Below the pieces are notes generated by a model. The model was not told where the DNA came from. It made no database searches and saw nothing but the letters and a program-made list of their open reading frames with translations. A program made the translations under genes and the position numbers. From Glandiceps talaboti (Eukaryota; Hemichordata; Enteropneusta; Spengelidae), in NCBI RefSeq assembly GCF_964340395.1, contig NC_135551.1, positions 22,781,003 to 22,821,002 of the forward strand: a DNA stretch of 40,000 nucleotides, read 5' to 3'. How positions within the stretch are numbered: position 1 is the first letter of the stretch; each line of letters begins with the position of its first letter. Below, piece by piece: positions 10,877 through 22,785 of the stretch.

Positions 10877-13800
10877 CTGTCGAAAGCCAAATAACATCAG
10901 AACTGATCAATTAAACTTTCATATCATACAGGAAGTTTTTGCTTACAGTTTTTGCTTTCACTTAAACAAGTGTGTGCAGTGTCTCAAAATTTTAGATGTC
11001 TATGTTGATACAGTAACCTTCACAGATGAGCTTGCATCAAAAAGTACATGAACCATCAATGACTACTAGACTATTAGTAATTCAGCTAACGACCATTTTC
11101 TTTTACATGTTGGTGCTTTTGTCAATGGGCATAAATTAAATAAAATAGCAAAAAGTCACAGCGTACTTGACATTTATGCGAACATAAAATTTGCACCCAA
11201 GCTTGTCAAATATATATCCTTGGCAAGTTACTTTGGAAACTGCTTTTGGCATGGATGAAATTCCTTTATCCAAGCAATGTGGCTTATACATGTGTCTCAC
11301 TTACTCTGTGTTCTCATTGTCTAGACAACTCTGATACAATATTTTGATAATGCTGTAAGACTTGAGCCCATCTCCTTGCTGGTTTTCTTCATCAGAAAGA
11401 AGCAACCCAGTAAGCTGCTGAAGTTCTTCATCAGGTTTGGCAGTGTTTGTAACCAATCTACTATCAGAATTAAGTAGCCATAGCTGTAACACACAATTTA
11501 TAAATAAGTTTCAAAAATCATTTTGATAACAAATCTTCCACAGAATTTGTGGCATAAGTGTTAGTATAATGTTATGAACATGACAGAACCCTTATGACAT
11601 AGAAGTTCAAGTGTGGCATTCTAAAGGTATTTGCATCTGTGCTTGCAATGCTCTTTGCGACCATAATTCACAGGCATAGTGAGCGAGTGAAAGTGCAGCA
11701 GAAAACACTTCAAGCATGAGTGCAAATATCCCCTGTGTACCCACTCTAAAACTTACATGGTATGGGGTTCTGTTATTATTACATATGTTTATCCGAAATA
11801 GCAGATTTCCATAAAAGTCATACTGTGTGATCAAGTGTGCTTCCATGTATAATGAATGATTGCACCCTCATTTGCATATCATTTGCATGCAGGGATGCAA
11901 TATAAATGTCCTAAACAAATGAAGTTCATTTATTGAACTTCTGCGACATTGTGCGATCTTCCCTTTCTCCTGTGAGTGACCTACATGTACTTACCAGTAC
12001 ATAGGCTTAATGGTTGCTAGTGTTGGACCACAAAACATAACATAATCTTGTAGTGTTATTACAGCGGGTCTTCTACATTGTACTTATTAGTTTAAAGGCT
12101 TGATGGTTGCAAATGTTGGACCACTTCACTCAACGAAAACTTGTATTGTTACACAGCGCCGTAATGCATATACAGGGGCTGAGTGAACCTTGTACTTACA
12201 GGTATATAGGCCTTACTTACAGTTGCCACCACACAACATAACAAAAACTTGTATTGTTACTACTGTGAGTGTTCTACATTGTACTTACCAGTATATAGGC
12301 TTTACGGTTGGCAGTATTGGACCGCACGACATAACGAAAACTTGTATTGTTACTACTGTGAGTCTTCATTAACCGAGCAAAGTAACTTTCCAATGTGTAC
12401 GATCTGTAAAAAATGCAGTATACTTAATGATGTCTATTTTTAAAATTGTCAAAGTTTTACATCTTTGTTTTTGTTCAAAAATGTATCAGCTGCAAAAAAT
12501 TGCTTGTTTAAAGAAAGTACAGTAAGCATGTAAATTATACTGGAGATCCCAAAGTACAAATGTAGATGTATTTTAGCTGTGTTCCTCACCAAAATCATGG
12601 TACATGCATTTATTTATATTGTTACAGTAATAATGCAGTAGCAAAACAACCCAGCAGTATATGGCACAAGCAATCATATTAAAATGGTAAAAGCTAAGTT
12701 TATAACTTGTCATCCTTTTAGCTCAAGTGAAAATATTTACACAAAAACTCAGATATTTTAGTCCAATGTCAATGGCACTGTATTCACTGTTATTAAAACT
12801 ACCAGTAATGTCTTCTGGCATTGTTAGCATGGTTAGTGACAAAACTAGGATTTCATGTCATCAAATTGTTTATTAGACAGTAGAATACATCATTTTGCGC
12901 TGCCCTAACCTGCCTGTTTTGATCGATGTGTGAGAGTACCCCATCACAGCACACCTTACAGACTAACAGTTTATATACATGTACAATTAGTACATGTATA
13001 CCTGAATATCAAGTTTGAATGCTACCATTAGCAAGTAATGGTTAGGTATGCTTTTATACTGCAGGTACCTATTAATATGGTGGTAAAAATTAAATCTAAA
13101 AGAGTTATTATCTCAACTTCAGTTACCTGAAGGTGTCCATTTGGGCTTCATCTTTCCACAGTTTGATACAATGCTTATACACTTGTATAGATTCAGCTAA
13201 ATCCAGAACGTTTTTCGGTCCTGTATCTGGTTCTGAAATCATTATGCAAAACACAATAAGACTGGTTACACAAATGGTTTCTGCAATGTTCTAGACTTTT
13301 CCTCAGCTATGGAGTTAGTCTCAGTTACCCAGACTCTTGCTGCAGGGGGCTCTGCCTATGAGACCTCCCCAAATGAGAGTCTGGGAAAATCACATTGCAA
13401 CTACCCTGCAACGGAAGTAGCTGCTAGAGCAGTGCATCGTGGGGAGTACTTCAGGTCCAACATTGCAGGATGAATGATTAGGGTACCTTCGCTACAGATT
13501 ATCACTTCTTAAGCGACAGCTGTATATTAATTACAACAAACAGGCCTAATAAGCCCATTTTTTAGGCTTGGAAGACATGTACTGTGTGACTTCTGTCATG
13601 GGGTAGGTGCAATGTGGTTTTCCCAGACTCTTGTTTGGGGAGGTCTCATAGGCAGAGTTCCAAGCAGGGAGAGTCTGGGTAACCAAGACTACCCTGAAGT
13701 GAGCCATCATCTGTGAGGCTGGGTAACTGAGACTAGGTAATTCTTATGACTATGTAAACAAAGAAACCATAATTGTATCACAGAATATTGTTGATTGTAC

Positions 13801-16800
13801 AGCATTATGATAGACTTACTCTTTTCAAATTTACTCATTTTCAATCATATAAAAATAATTCATTATGTGTAATTATGACAACTTACCACTTGAGGTAGCT
13901 TTTCCAAGGATGCACCGACATTTCTGGCAGATGATCACTAAATTGGTGCCCTAAAAGATATGATGTTTGCACTCTTAATGGATGTGTAAGCTTATTGTCA
14001 CACACACAGACACACAGACACACACACACACACACACACACACACTGGGCACAGGTATATGATAATCATTATTGTCACATGACATTTGAACTACGTCATG
14101 TGTCACCGACCACCTCTCACTAGACCATCAGTTGGGCTGAAAAAGCACCAAGGATAGGATATGAAATTGATGTGATGTAGTCAATTAAAACAACAGCAAG
14201 TCCAGTAGACCAGTAATTAATGTACCTGGCTGATGTAGAACATTCCTACATATACATGTACATTGTATACATTAATAACATCATAACGAGGCAAAGGCCA
14301 TAAGCTCATGCAGGGTAGATTCATTTAAGTGACTGGCTGCCTCATGATGATATTGTGGATAGTGCCCTCCATGTGGAGAATGCGCATAGTATATAGAACG
14401 TGTATGCGTAGTCATTGCACCACAATGTATCCTTGGGTAAAACCACCAAAAAAACATCGCATAGTATATAGGACACTCATACATACTAGTCACTGAGCTG
14501 CTGCGCAACCTCTTCATGAGCTATAAATGCCTTAGACTGTAAATAAGACAGTAATCTTTTTTGATTGTTTTGAACCTTGTACTCTAAATTCAAAGTTTAC
14601 TCTATGAATTTCTTACTTCTCTTAGCTTTTGATGGTTGTGCTTCTCAGCTGTGATGACATTGTTTTTCTGAACACTGGCCATGTTAAAGGAAAGATACAA
14701 GTCCCCAACAAAACAATCTTTTTCTCTAGGTTCAAGGGAAGCTTTCTTCATCTTGTTTGTAACTTCACTGTTATGACACATCCAGTCATCTGCTAGCTCT
14801 CTCCAGTTCTCAGATGGCAGTGGTAAAACTCTTTGAAACTGGCTGCAAAAGAAAGATAACATTAAGAATAACTTATTTGTACCTACATATACCAAATACA
14901 TATACATAAATAGGAAGATGACTTCTAGTCACAAAATGAAATGGGAATGTCACTGCAGGAAATGAAGGCATATTTTGTAACTTGTGGGTACTGGAGTCAT
15001 TTACATGTACATGTACATCACAGACATTAAATGAGATTGCTAATAGTAATACAAGCATTTTTTGGAACTTGTGGGTCATGGAGTCATTTACATCACAGAC
15101 ATTAAATGAGATTGCTACAAAAAACCTAGTTGAAACTTGTTCATCATTCATGGTTCAGTGGAAATATTTTCCACAGGCATGCATTGTCCGAGGGAGTCAA
15201 TAAGCATACATTTGTATGTAATATTACTAATAACAGTTTATTTGAAAGTAATAAGCACTTAGGAGTCATGAATATCTGTTTGTGCCTTGGATAACATATA
15301 CGTGTATAATTATAAACATATGTTTATCCATATCCAATGATTAGTGACACCGTTAAAAAGACAATGAGAGAAATTTGTACAGACACGTACAAACAGACAA
15401 ACCCATGCACTTCAACTTGTTTTCATGTTCACATTTATTATGGTGTAAACAATAAATTATCAACCACTCCCGAAGTTTGTGATTTCACAAACAAATATTT
15501 TTAACAAAAATTTTTTTTTCCTTGGTAGACAAGTGACTTTTCCAAGGGGACCACTGGGTAAAAAAGGGGGTCCACTGGTCCAGGACAAGCATCTATAAAA
15601 TAGACATTTTCAGGCCTTCCCAGTGATTCAATATATTTCATGGCATACAACATCACAACCAAGTCATTACTTACTATATTTTAGGGTCAAGCCCTAAAAC
15701 AGACTCCCTCTCCCCCACCATCCAAACAAAAACTTCTGCTTACTTTGTGTTGAGAAAATATACATACAAATATGTAGTAATGTGTAATGGTCCTTACCAG
15801 TTTGGTTGCAGAACATTTGAATGACAAACTCTACAAGAAAGTTGGCAGACTCCATTATCAAGTGCATCTAATTCTTTACTGGGATCAACCATCTTTTTGG
15901 TAGATAGGGAATCATTATCTATTGCACCATCATCTTCTGAGATTTCAACACGGAAATGCAACCCCTCTCCCTGTATCCAGTGTAGACTGTGGCAGGACTT
16001 TGGAATGAGACGTGTTCCGGGAATACTGAAAGTTCTTCTTCTTCCATGTATAGATGATACTTCAATGCTGGATGTGTTGACAGTCACACTAAATTTGGAC
16101 GGATCACTAGTCAGAAAAAAGTTAAACAAAAGCTCCAAGTTTAGCGCATGTAAATTTAATACTACTTTTCAGAGTATTGACGAGCATAAAAATTGTTACA
16201 ATTAGTACATTTATTGATGTATGTACATGTACATTAGAGAAATTGAATATATTTTTCATAGTTCCAATAATCAATAGGTCAGTACAATATAGTTAGTAGT
16301 TACATGTACTTTTGAATGATAAATTGGTAATGAATGTGATGTTTCAATCTGTCTATGATGGACCTTGATCTTGCAATGATTTACAGGGCTCAAAATGAAC
16401 AGTAGTCCCATGTCCACAGACTACCAATTCTGGGGCTACCATAATTTGCAGCTGGTAGCCCTCTCAGGCTACCACCAATTATGCAATGATTTCAGGATGA
16501 AAGATTTACTGCCTTGCTGACAACAACACACATATTTCCAACAGAAGAACTCTGTTTTCAGTTCAGGAATATAGGACTATAGCCATCCTTGGGTTACCAC
16601 TTTCTGAAATTGGTAGCCCACTTGGACTACCAAAGAAAAAAGCTAATTTTGAGCCCTGATTTCGTTATTCAGCATTGACGTATCTGTCTGACTGTCTGCA
16701 TGAATCGCTTCTAACATTGTCACATACAGAAAACACGTACAGTATACACGTACACCAGGGACAAATTCATATCAGAATCGACTGCAAACATGATAACGAG

Positions 16801-17153
16801 ATTTGTACTATCAAACCATAGATCTTGGAGGCTATGATCAAACACAGGCCTAGGCGGTTCACTATCCTGTTCTCCCTGCTCTGCGTCCATCAAATGCTAT
16901 CGTTTACCAAACCCTTGTTTACTTTCAACGTTGCAGATGTCACGAACGCGTCGTCGGGGCCAAACGTCATGTCAGTCGCAAAAATGTAAAACACGACATA
17001 CGAATGAGCACGTGGATTGTGTAATTGTTAACATACTTACGCTTCGGATATGTTATCAATATTCTTCAATCCTATAACAACGTGTGCTGCCCTAATTCGT
17101 TCTCGAATTTCAACGTACAGGTTGCACCAATTTTCTCCATGCTGTTCCGCCAT
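10735..17153 (-). CDS. UBE3D: UBE3D, HECT-like E3 ubiquitin-protein ligase (eight coding exons, C-terminus incomplete)
   Basis: Eight exons (17153-17041, 16106-15798, 14842-14617, 13950-13887, 13232-13127, 12403-12289, 11483-11305, 10876-10735) splice with matching phases at every junction into 418 codons with no stop; human UBE3D has about 390 residues. Recognition rests on the motif RVLPLPSENW (145-154), the DCFVGD segment (183-188), the Y-I-L-L-W-L-L-N-S-D string created exactly by the exon 6/7 junction, and a terminal S-L-R-N...N-F-Q. Cysteine clusters C125/C129/C132/C141 and C224/C227/C229 could form a split zinc-binding site (inference). The family (HECT_2; H10BH/UBE2CBP in human, Ipa1 in yeast) is reported to bind the E2 UBE2C and to support CPSF-dependent mRNA 3'-end processing. 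The ATG at 17153-17151 has A at -3 and G at +4. The final residues after Q418 are not settled. Confidence 0.93.
11305..11483 (-). CDS. UBE3D: UBE3D exon 7 (residues 312-370)
   Basis: Acceptor GTGTTACAG, donor CAGA|GTAAGT. It begins L-W-L-L-N-S-D, completing the conserved Y-I-L-L-W-L-L-N-S-D string. It also contains I-K-I-L-Y-Q-S-C, equivalent to V-K-V-L-Y-Q-P-C in human. Confidence 0.94.
11986..12375 (-). repeat. Four tandem copies of the 3' half of UBE3D exon 6 plus its 5' splice site
   Basis: The block starting TGTACTTA (plus strand) recurs at 11986, 12079, 12191 and 12280, with periods of 93, 112 and 89 bp. The copy at 12280 is the functional exon end. Others keep recognisable matches to the coding sequence (for example ACTCACAGTAGTAACAATAC, minus strand). 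The copies at 12191 and 11986 keep a GTAAGT(A) donor; the copy at 12079 has lost it (AATAAGTA). The copy at 12191 has a small deletion that shifts the frame and creates stops, so the extra copies are decayed exon duplicates inside intron 6. Confidence 0.75.
12289..12403 (-). CDS. UBE3D: UBE3D exon 6 (residues 274-311)
   Basis: Acceptor TTTTTTACAG, donor CTG|GTAAGTACA. It encodes S-Y-T-L-E-S-Y-F-A-R-L and ends K-A-Y-I-L, aligning with the S-V-I-A-Q and K-V-Y-I-L stretches of vertebrate UBE3D. The 3' part of this exon is reiterated in the following intron (see the separate repeat entry), which makes automatic exon prediction error-prone here. Confidence 0.9.
13127..13232 (-). CDS. UBE3D: UBE3D exon 5 (residues 239-272)
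   Basis: Acceptor TGATTTCAG, donor CAG|GTAACT, 106 bp. Both boundary codons (Glu238, Arg273) are split and are reconstituted correctly by the neighbours. The encoded region, rich in charged residues and containing K-L-W-K-D-E, is the least conserved part of the protein. Confidence 0.85.
13316..13735. mobile_element. Foldback/MITE-like element in UBE3D intron 4
   Basis: The arms at 13321-13403 and 13601-13684 are inverted copies about 83 bp long with scattered mismatches. They include CCCAGACTC, TTTGGGGAGGTCTCATAGGCAG (split over two arms) and GCAATGTG. Outer ends TAGTCTCAGTTACCCAG (13316-13332) and its complement (13719-13735) also match. No transposase is present, so it is non-autonomous. 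A fragment of the same family lies at 29833-29897. Confidence 0.7.
13887..13950 (-). CDS. UBE3D: UBE3D exon 4 (residues 217-237), CxxC exon
   Basis: A short 64-bp exon between acceptor ATCTTTTAG and donor GTG|GTAAGT. It encodes G-T-N-L-V-I-I-C-Q-K-C-R-C-I-L-G, corresponding to the family's C-x2-C-x3/4-L-G segment. It leaves in phase 1. Confidence 0.88.
13999..14045. repeat. CA microsatellite in a UBE3D intron
   Basis: CA dinucleotides with a few CAGA interruptions in intron 3. Confidence 0.9.
14048..14165 (+). repeat. Second copy of the 6.9-7.05 kb dispersed repeat, in a UBE3D intron
   Basis: Shares GGCACAGGT, CGTCATGTGTCACC(A/G)ACCACCT and the following GGCTGAAAAAGCACC...GATATGAAAT segment with 6934-7046. 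The hammerhead-like box has changed to CTGAAAA here. Confidence 0.5.
14617..14842 (-). CDS. UBE3D: UBE3D exon 3 (residues 142-216), family signature exon
   Basis: Acceptor CTTTTGCAG, donor GAA|GTAAGA, leaving in phase 0. It contains the diagnostic RVLPLPSENW, then W-M-C-H, then the D-C-F-V-G-D block and an E-K-H motif. These occur in the same order in vertebrate UBE3D. Confidence 0.95.
14970..15130 (+). repeat. Two-copy tandem duplication in UBE3D intron 2
   Basis: The string AACTTGTGGGT...GGAGTCATTTACAT...CACAGACATTAAATGAGATTGCTA occurs twice, about 84 bp apart. The first copy has an extra ACATGTAC insertion. Confidence 0.75.
15798..16106 (-). CDS. UBE3D: UBE3D exon 2 (residues 39-140)
   Basis: Acceptor TTTCTGACTAG, donor CTG|GTAAGG; enters and leaves in phase 2. 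It holds the R-L-I-P-K-S-C-H-S-L and E-G-L-H-F-R-V-E stretches that match the N-terminal beta-rich part of the family, and the cysteine cluster C125, C129, C132. Confidence 0.92.
16384..16658. mobile_element. hAT-like MITE in UBE3D intron 1
   Basis: A 13-bp perfect terminal inverted repeat, CAGGGCTCAAAAT at 16384-16396 and its complement at 16646-16658, encloses about 275 bp. The interior repeats GGTAGCC/CTACCA motifs in both orientations. CAGGG termini and this size fit non-autonomous hAT elements. An exact 8-bp target duplication is not visible. Confidence 0.6.
17041..17153 (-). CDS. UBE3D: UBE3D exon 1 (start codon, residues 1-38)
   Basis: Begins ATGGCGGAACAG and encodes MAEQHGENWCNLYVEIRE and on to SEA. 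It ends in phase 2 at a GTAAGTATG donor read on the minus strand. The first base of exon 2 completes the Ala codon. Confidence 0.88.
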
Positions 17154-19370
17154 CTTGCGAGAAAAATTAGGGCGCCCTCAACGCTTTTAATGAATTTATA
17201 TTCGTAACAATATATGTACGCGTACGTATATGTACATGTACGTGCTAACCGATACCCTCATAAGTCTAACACATGTAACATGTAACACCTGAGACTAGAC
17301 TGAGCGCAAGCATATAATATCAAATTGCATGTTGTATGTGTATATGGGGGCCTTGGGAATTTTACTCAAATTGCCAATAGGCAGTATATAAACAATTGTA
17401 CGAACAAAACGAAAAAGGTGTACACAGAGTTCCCCTTTGGCTTGAACCACGTTTTACTTTATAATAAACTATACAGGATATTCACTGTATGTCTACAATT
17501 TTTTTTATTTAACAAACGTTTAAACTTATAATAGGCCCAGTTACAAATAACCGATCCCCTAATTGTTCGCAATAGGGGCATACGCCGGGCACTAACTACC
17601 CTCTGTACGTCATAGTCTAGTTCCTATACAGTATCGTAACCATTTATACCTTCACTCACAACAGGCTGGTCATCCAGACTAGAGTATTCGTAACACTAAT
17701 TCAAGACTGGAGTAGGCTTCCTTCCACCGTACCTTTTATTTCACCAGTATAGTACGTAGGAAATGATTTGAGCCTTGACCGGGGACTCAGACTCCGGATG
17801 AAGTTTGAGCCTAATCCGCGGATACAACACCAAAGCAATACAGCATGTATATGTTTCCGAAGATTCAACTTTATATCTAACGCGTTAACGACACTTACAG
17901 TATATTCCGTTTAAGCTAGAGGGTATGAGAGATTAAACACAATATACCCATTCTCACAATCCACAACACACATTTCTGCTGAAGCAACAACGGGTACGTT
18001 CTGTGGTTTATGTGGAGTCGAGCTATTGCTCATAAGAAGATAAAATAACATACTGTTACGATCCAGAAATATCATATTCGGAATTTTGGCATATTCTGCC
18101 TAAATTAACGTAAAATTCACATTTATACTACTCACAAACAGGAGCTAACAACAGCATGATCAAATAATATGTTGATTTATCTACTAAGCCTGTATTAATT
18201 AACTTATAGTTGGTGTACGGTGTCTCTCTAGCTCTCTGCCTGGGTGTAAGAGCGTACGTGTATGTGACGATACCTGTGTAGCTAATTCCTAACTTTAGAC
18301 AAGCTCGTAGATCCTGGTACCCTAGAAAGACAGTTAGAGTGAATAATCGTTTATGTTCTGTCGATCTACCCACAGCTACCTTATACTTAGACATTGAAAC
18401 GTTACACTAAACAACCCCTAAACGTAACAATACATTTAATACAAATCATGAAATTATGTATGGTTATTAACGTCTATAATGGAACATTTCCAAGTCACGA
18501 ATATCTGGGAAAAGATATTTGCTATTACATTTCTGGAAAGTGAACATTTTTGCAGATCAGAAATCGCTGAAGCATTCCCTCAGTTTATAGGTTATTCATG
18601 ATCATGAAAACGTTTTCGACGACCAACCGCCTACCTATAGTCCAGCTGCAAGAGGAGACCATTTTCAATGAAGTAAAGAAATGTGATTATTATTATATTT
18701 TTTTTTTATTTGTATTTCTTGTAAGAAAACGCGCTACACATGCGTCTCAGCGCGTTGTACAGACTGAAGTTTAAAAAATTGCAATAAAGTAAAGAAAATA
18801 ACAACACACAAAAAGGGATGATGAACCAGTGTTTTCTCCCCATGTTCTCTAGACCGTAAACTAAACAAAAGTAAGTTATGCCAGGCTAGGTTAGGTTAGG
18901 GTAGGTATTGATTTCAAGACTATTTGTCATGGTTTCCATTTAGTTTATGGACATACAGAGCATTGCAGGTTATTGCTTACTGGTTATGTTTGCTGCATGC
19001 TTCCTACATAATTATGCTCTAGCAAGATCTCGATTTCTTGGCACGACATAATAGTCTGAATGAAATAAACTACAACAACTAGGCGTATATACTTGGCAAA
19101 CAGGCACCAACTGATGTTTTAGTGTCTATGTTCGATGTCCATGGCACATTAGTTGATTTTATTTAGCAAGAAACTGGGATGTTGCAGCAGTGGGATGTGG
19201 AACTGTTGACGTACGTACAGATGTCAAAATTATAAAATAAGGCAAAGTATAATGAGTGAAATTAAAATATAACCCATCCCTGGGAACCGATTTGTAAAAC
19301 CTGACACTCCATGCAGCAGGCGATGAGCTGTCCAGGAGACCAACATAACAGCAACCATGTGCATGTACAG
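17154..19370. other. Intergenic region upstream of UBE3D
   Basis: The UBE3D promoter must lie just above 17153, but no TATA box is evident. The rest shows no supported gene. An 88-codon minus-strand open frame at 18394-18128 has an ATG but no recognised features. A short AGGTTAGG run lies near 18889. Confidence 0.4.
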
Positions 19371-19372
19371 CC

Positions 19373-19969
19373 AAATCACTAATATCGAGCGTGGACGTGA
19401 TATGTTGGGTGATTTTTGTTGAATAAAATCGGGAAAGCAACATTTCTGAAAGTAGAACATGGAGAAACTAACTTTAATATCTATTTTCATATTGCTTGCG
19501 GTTTTTTAAGTTTGCCGTGTTTCTGAGCCACGTTATCACCATGCAAAAGAAATACAGTGTGATTTGTAGTTAAATCACTAATATCGAGCGGGGACGTGAT
19601 CTGTTGGGTGATTTTTGTTGAATAAAATCGGGAAAGCAACATTTCTGAAAGTAGAACATGGAGAAACTAACTTTAATATCTATTTTCATATTGTTTGCAG
19701 TTTTTTTAAGTTTGCCGTGTTTCTGAGCCACGTTATCACCATGCAAAAGAAGTACAGTGTGATTTGTAGTTAAATCACTAATATCGAGCGGGGACGTGAT
19801 CTGTTGGGTGATTTTTGTTGAATAAAATCGGGAAAGCAACATTTCTGAAAGTAGAACATGGAGAAACTAAACTTTAATATCTATTTTCATATCGCTTGTG
19901 GTTTTTTAAGTTTGCCGTGTTTCTGAGCCACGTTACCACCATGCAAAAGAAGTACAGTGTGATTTGTGA
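19373..19969 (+). repeat. Three tandem copies of a ~200-bp unit
   Basis: AAATCACTAATATCGAGCG begins copies at 19373, 19572 and 19772 (periods 199 and 200). The copies are nearly identical and share CGGGAAAGCAACATTTCTG and GCCGTGTTTCTGAGCCACG. High identity implies recent amplification. Overlapping open frames on the minus strand merely reflect the repetition. Confidence 0.9.
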
Positions 19970-20990
19970 TTACATTATTAAAGGTGTACCACTGCCAGGA
20001 TCCCTGTTCATCTCATATTAAATAACTTCTCCCTTAGGAATAGATGTAATTGTCTATCTGCGTCACCTTAACAAGTAGGAAATTACATCTACTTTGACTA
20101 GCTCACGCCAACTGCTACTAATATCTAAATTATCACCATGGAAACGAAGGATTTCCGATACTGTGAGTAGAATTCGTCATCGTGGCTTTTTATAAAAATA
20201 TATTTTGCATATACGAGCTACAACTATGAAAAAGTCTACTTTGCAAAAAAAGAATACAAACTAGTTATCTGCAAAAACCGAAGACAGCATACACTAAAGA
20301 AAGAAGGATTTGCCTGTATTCATATGTCAGTCGATAGATTTAACATTCAATTTCAAGAGAAAGCATATTGCTAAGCTTAATGCGATATGTGATTCAAGAA
20401 CAGAAGTCTTAAACTTTTGTCTTTAATTTATTTAAAGACGTCCTTGTAGAAGACACATACCCCCACACATACTTTACCTCGCTATGACTGACTGGAGTCA
20501 CGATTTTAAAGATATTATTAGCAACAAATAAATTAAAAAATGCCTGTGATAATGATATGCAGGAAATGGCTGGATTTTGATAATTGAAACTAAAACACTC
20601 CAACCCATGCTAAGTTAAAATAAAGAAGAAATGGTTGGATCATTGGTGCCACCACACCATGGTTATATAACAAAATGATTTCAAAATTTACCCAGTTATA
20701 CCTCAACATTCAATTTGTCACTAAACACTGTTAATTTCATTGGAAGTAATATGTTGGTGATTTCATTGAAGAAAGGATTGTGTATAACAAGGAGTATATT
20801 ACGATTTCAAAATCACTTGGGAAACGCTTTTATGTGTCAAAGTTTTTCGGATCATTAGAAAAGGTTTGTTTGAAAGAAACTTGGTGCCATAGAGAAGTGA
20901 TCTGTTTTCAAAGTATTCGAGTTTTCAGTCCTCAAAGTATTTAAAATAGAGCAACAAAAAGAATGGAGTTTTAATTAATCATGCTGTTAG
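19970..20990. other. Non-coding, no gene seen
   Basis: AT-rich intergenic DNA between the 200-bp repeat and the TC tract. Confidence 0.4.
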
Positions 20991-20993
20991 TAT

Positions 20994-21103
<110 letters not shown>

Positions 21104-21970
21104 TAATCACGAAGATTTTCCCCAATATCCGACTCCATAACACGGCAGCAGATGAATGAATAGTGTTACCGCGCATTTCACTATTCCTATTATGAAAATG
21201 ACAAAATTAACAGGAAATCCATAACACTGAGTAACGGCGTTGAACACTACACACAACCTTACCGATGACAACACCGCAACATCAACTGCTCAACAACGTG
21301 TTGCGTGTTTGTTGACAGTCTTTCCCATTTTTTTAAGATTAGCAAAAAGGGGCTGTGAAAGTTGTAAATGTTCTACTCCTCACCGTCTCAACTGTCTAAT
21401 GTCTAGAATCACTTTATAGATGTAGTGATGTAAGTGATTATTATTATACGTGAAGTCCAAAGAATAGTGTGATAAAATTTAGAGACTGCGGCCAAAACAT
21501 TATAACATTAGAAGAGTCATTTCCCATTAGATTCTCCAAAACAAGTTTACTCTTTCTGACTTGCAATTATACACGTTTTACCCATCTTGAACAGCAATAA
21601 CAAGATATAGGCTACCGGTATATACTTTTCAATGTGATATGCGTTACTTTGACCATTCACCTCAATGATATGTAATACAGTTTGCAGTTTTTCGGCAAAA
21701 ATAACGATTCTTCAAATTTGTTCTCATATAACTTCTTACTGCTAATTCCAAATTTGTTACATTATCACCTCTGCTTATTGATCAATTGATACAAATATTA
21801 CAAATTTAATCTATAGATTACATTAAAGCCCAAGAAAAGGCGGGAAGGTACAAATAGTTTGAGCCCCCAGGAGAACATTTCTTCAGACGAGCATAGGGGA
21901 TCAACTTAAATGTCTAATCACGCAATTCGCTCTGATTGTCTAAAAAGACACTCTTGTCATTTCACAGAAA

Positions 21971-22016
21971 TGAAAATTCTGTACAGAATTTCAGAGTAAC
22001 GACTCGTCTGACGTCA
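21971..22016. promoter_or_regulatory. Palindrome and CRE upstream of the repeat-protein gene
   Basis: ATTCTGTACAGAAT is a perfect 14-bp palindrome inside a longer imperfect one (21971-21993). TGACGTCA, a full CRE, follows at 22009-22016, about 680 bp before the TATA box. Both are compatible with a distal control element. Confidence 0.3.
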
Positions 22017-22691
22017 TCAGCGTCTTAAAGGAAATTGGGTGTTTAAATTGACCCAACAGTAAACCTTTGTCCTTGCAGAAAAACTAAGATTGGAACGGAA
22101 TATTCGTAGCAAAGATTCAATCACAAATCATTGAAAGGTTGTTAGGGCCACTTTGTGCAAAAGAAATCTCATAAAGTGGAGCTTGTTTCTGTATAAATGA
22201 CATCCGTTACAAACTCATTAAAGCTTATAAAAGTAGTTCCAGTTCTAGTGTATGTCTTTATGAATGTCTATTCTTGTTCCCATCAACACGTCCTTTCACT
22301 TAATTGGTACAATATGTTAAAAGAATGAATACGCGTCATGATTTTTTTTTTGCATGAATCAATAAACCTTCAAATTTCATGAATATCATTACTGCTGTAA
22401 CCGGTAAAAATTCATTTATTTTGCAGTTATCAAATTCATACTTTACATATCTAAACGCCTTAAAGAAATGAAATTATCAATATCGAATGATTGTAAAGTT
22501 GTTGGGGAAACGCATTTAACTGTAAGCTTGTCATGAACACTCGTAATCGGAGCCTTAATATCCGCCTCGTTATCGTACGTACTTGAAATAATTATCTTGT
22601 TGGTTGGCGGGGAAACAAGACTTGTATTAAGACGATAAACCAATCTTCTGCCTTCATTTGGTGACTATTTCTGTCTCCGTACTTGTTCTCA

Positions 22692-22699
22692 TATAAAAA
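22692..22699 (+). promoter_or_regulatory. TATA box of the repeat-protein gene
   Basis: TATAAAAA lies 94 bp before the ATG at 22786. Transcription would be expected to start near 22720-22730, giving a 5' leader of about 60 bases. Confidence 0.55.
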
Positions 22700-22785
22700 G
22701 GGGTTGGGATCCAACATATGAGCATTTCGACAAGGAACCTTGTCGACGTTGGAAACCAGCAAAGGTAATAGTCTTCAGTTCAGGT

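Noticed and set aside
15897-16205. 102-codon plus-strand frame
   Set aside because: Antisense shadow of UBE3D exon 2.
18128-18394. 88-codon minus-strand frame starting with ATG
   Set aside because: No homology recognised, no promoter or splice context; length is within chance for 40 kb of sequence.
18885-18905. AGGTTAGG/TTAGGG-like run as an interstitial telomere
   Set aside because: Only one TTAGGG hexamer occurs; too short and irregular.
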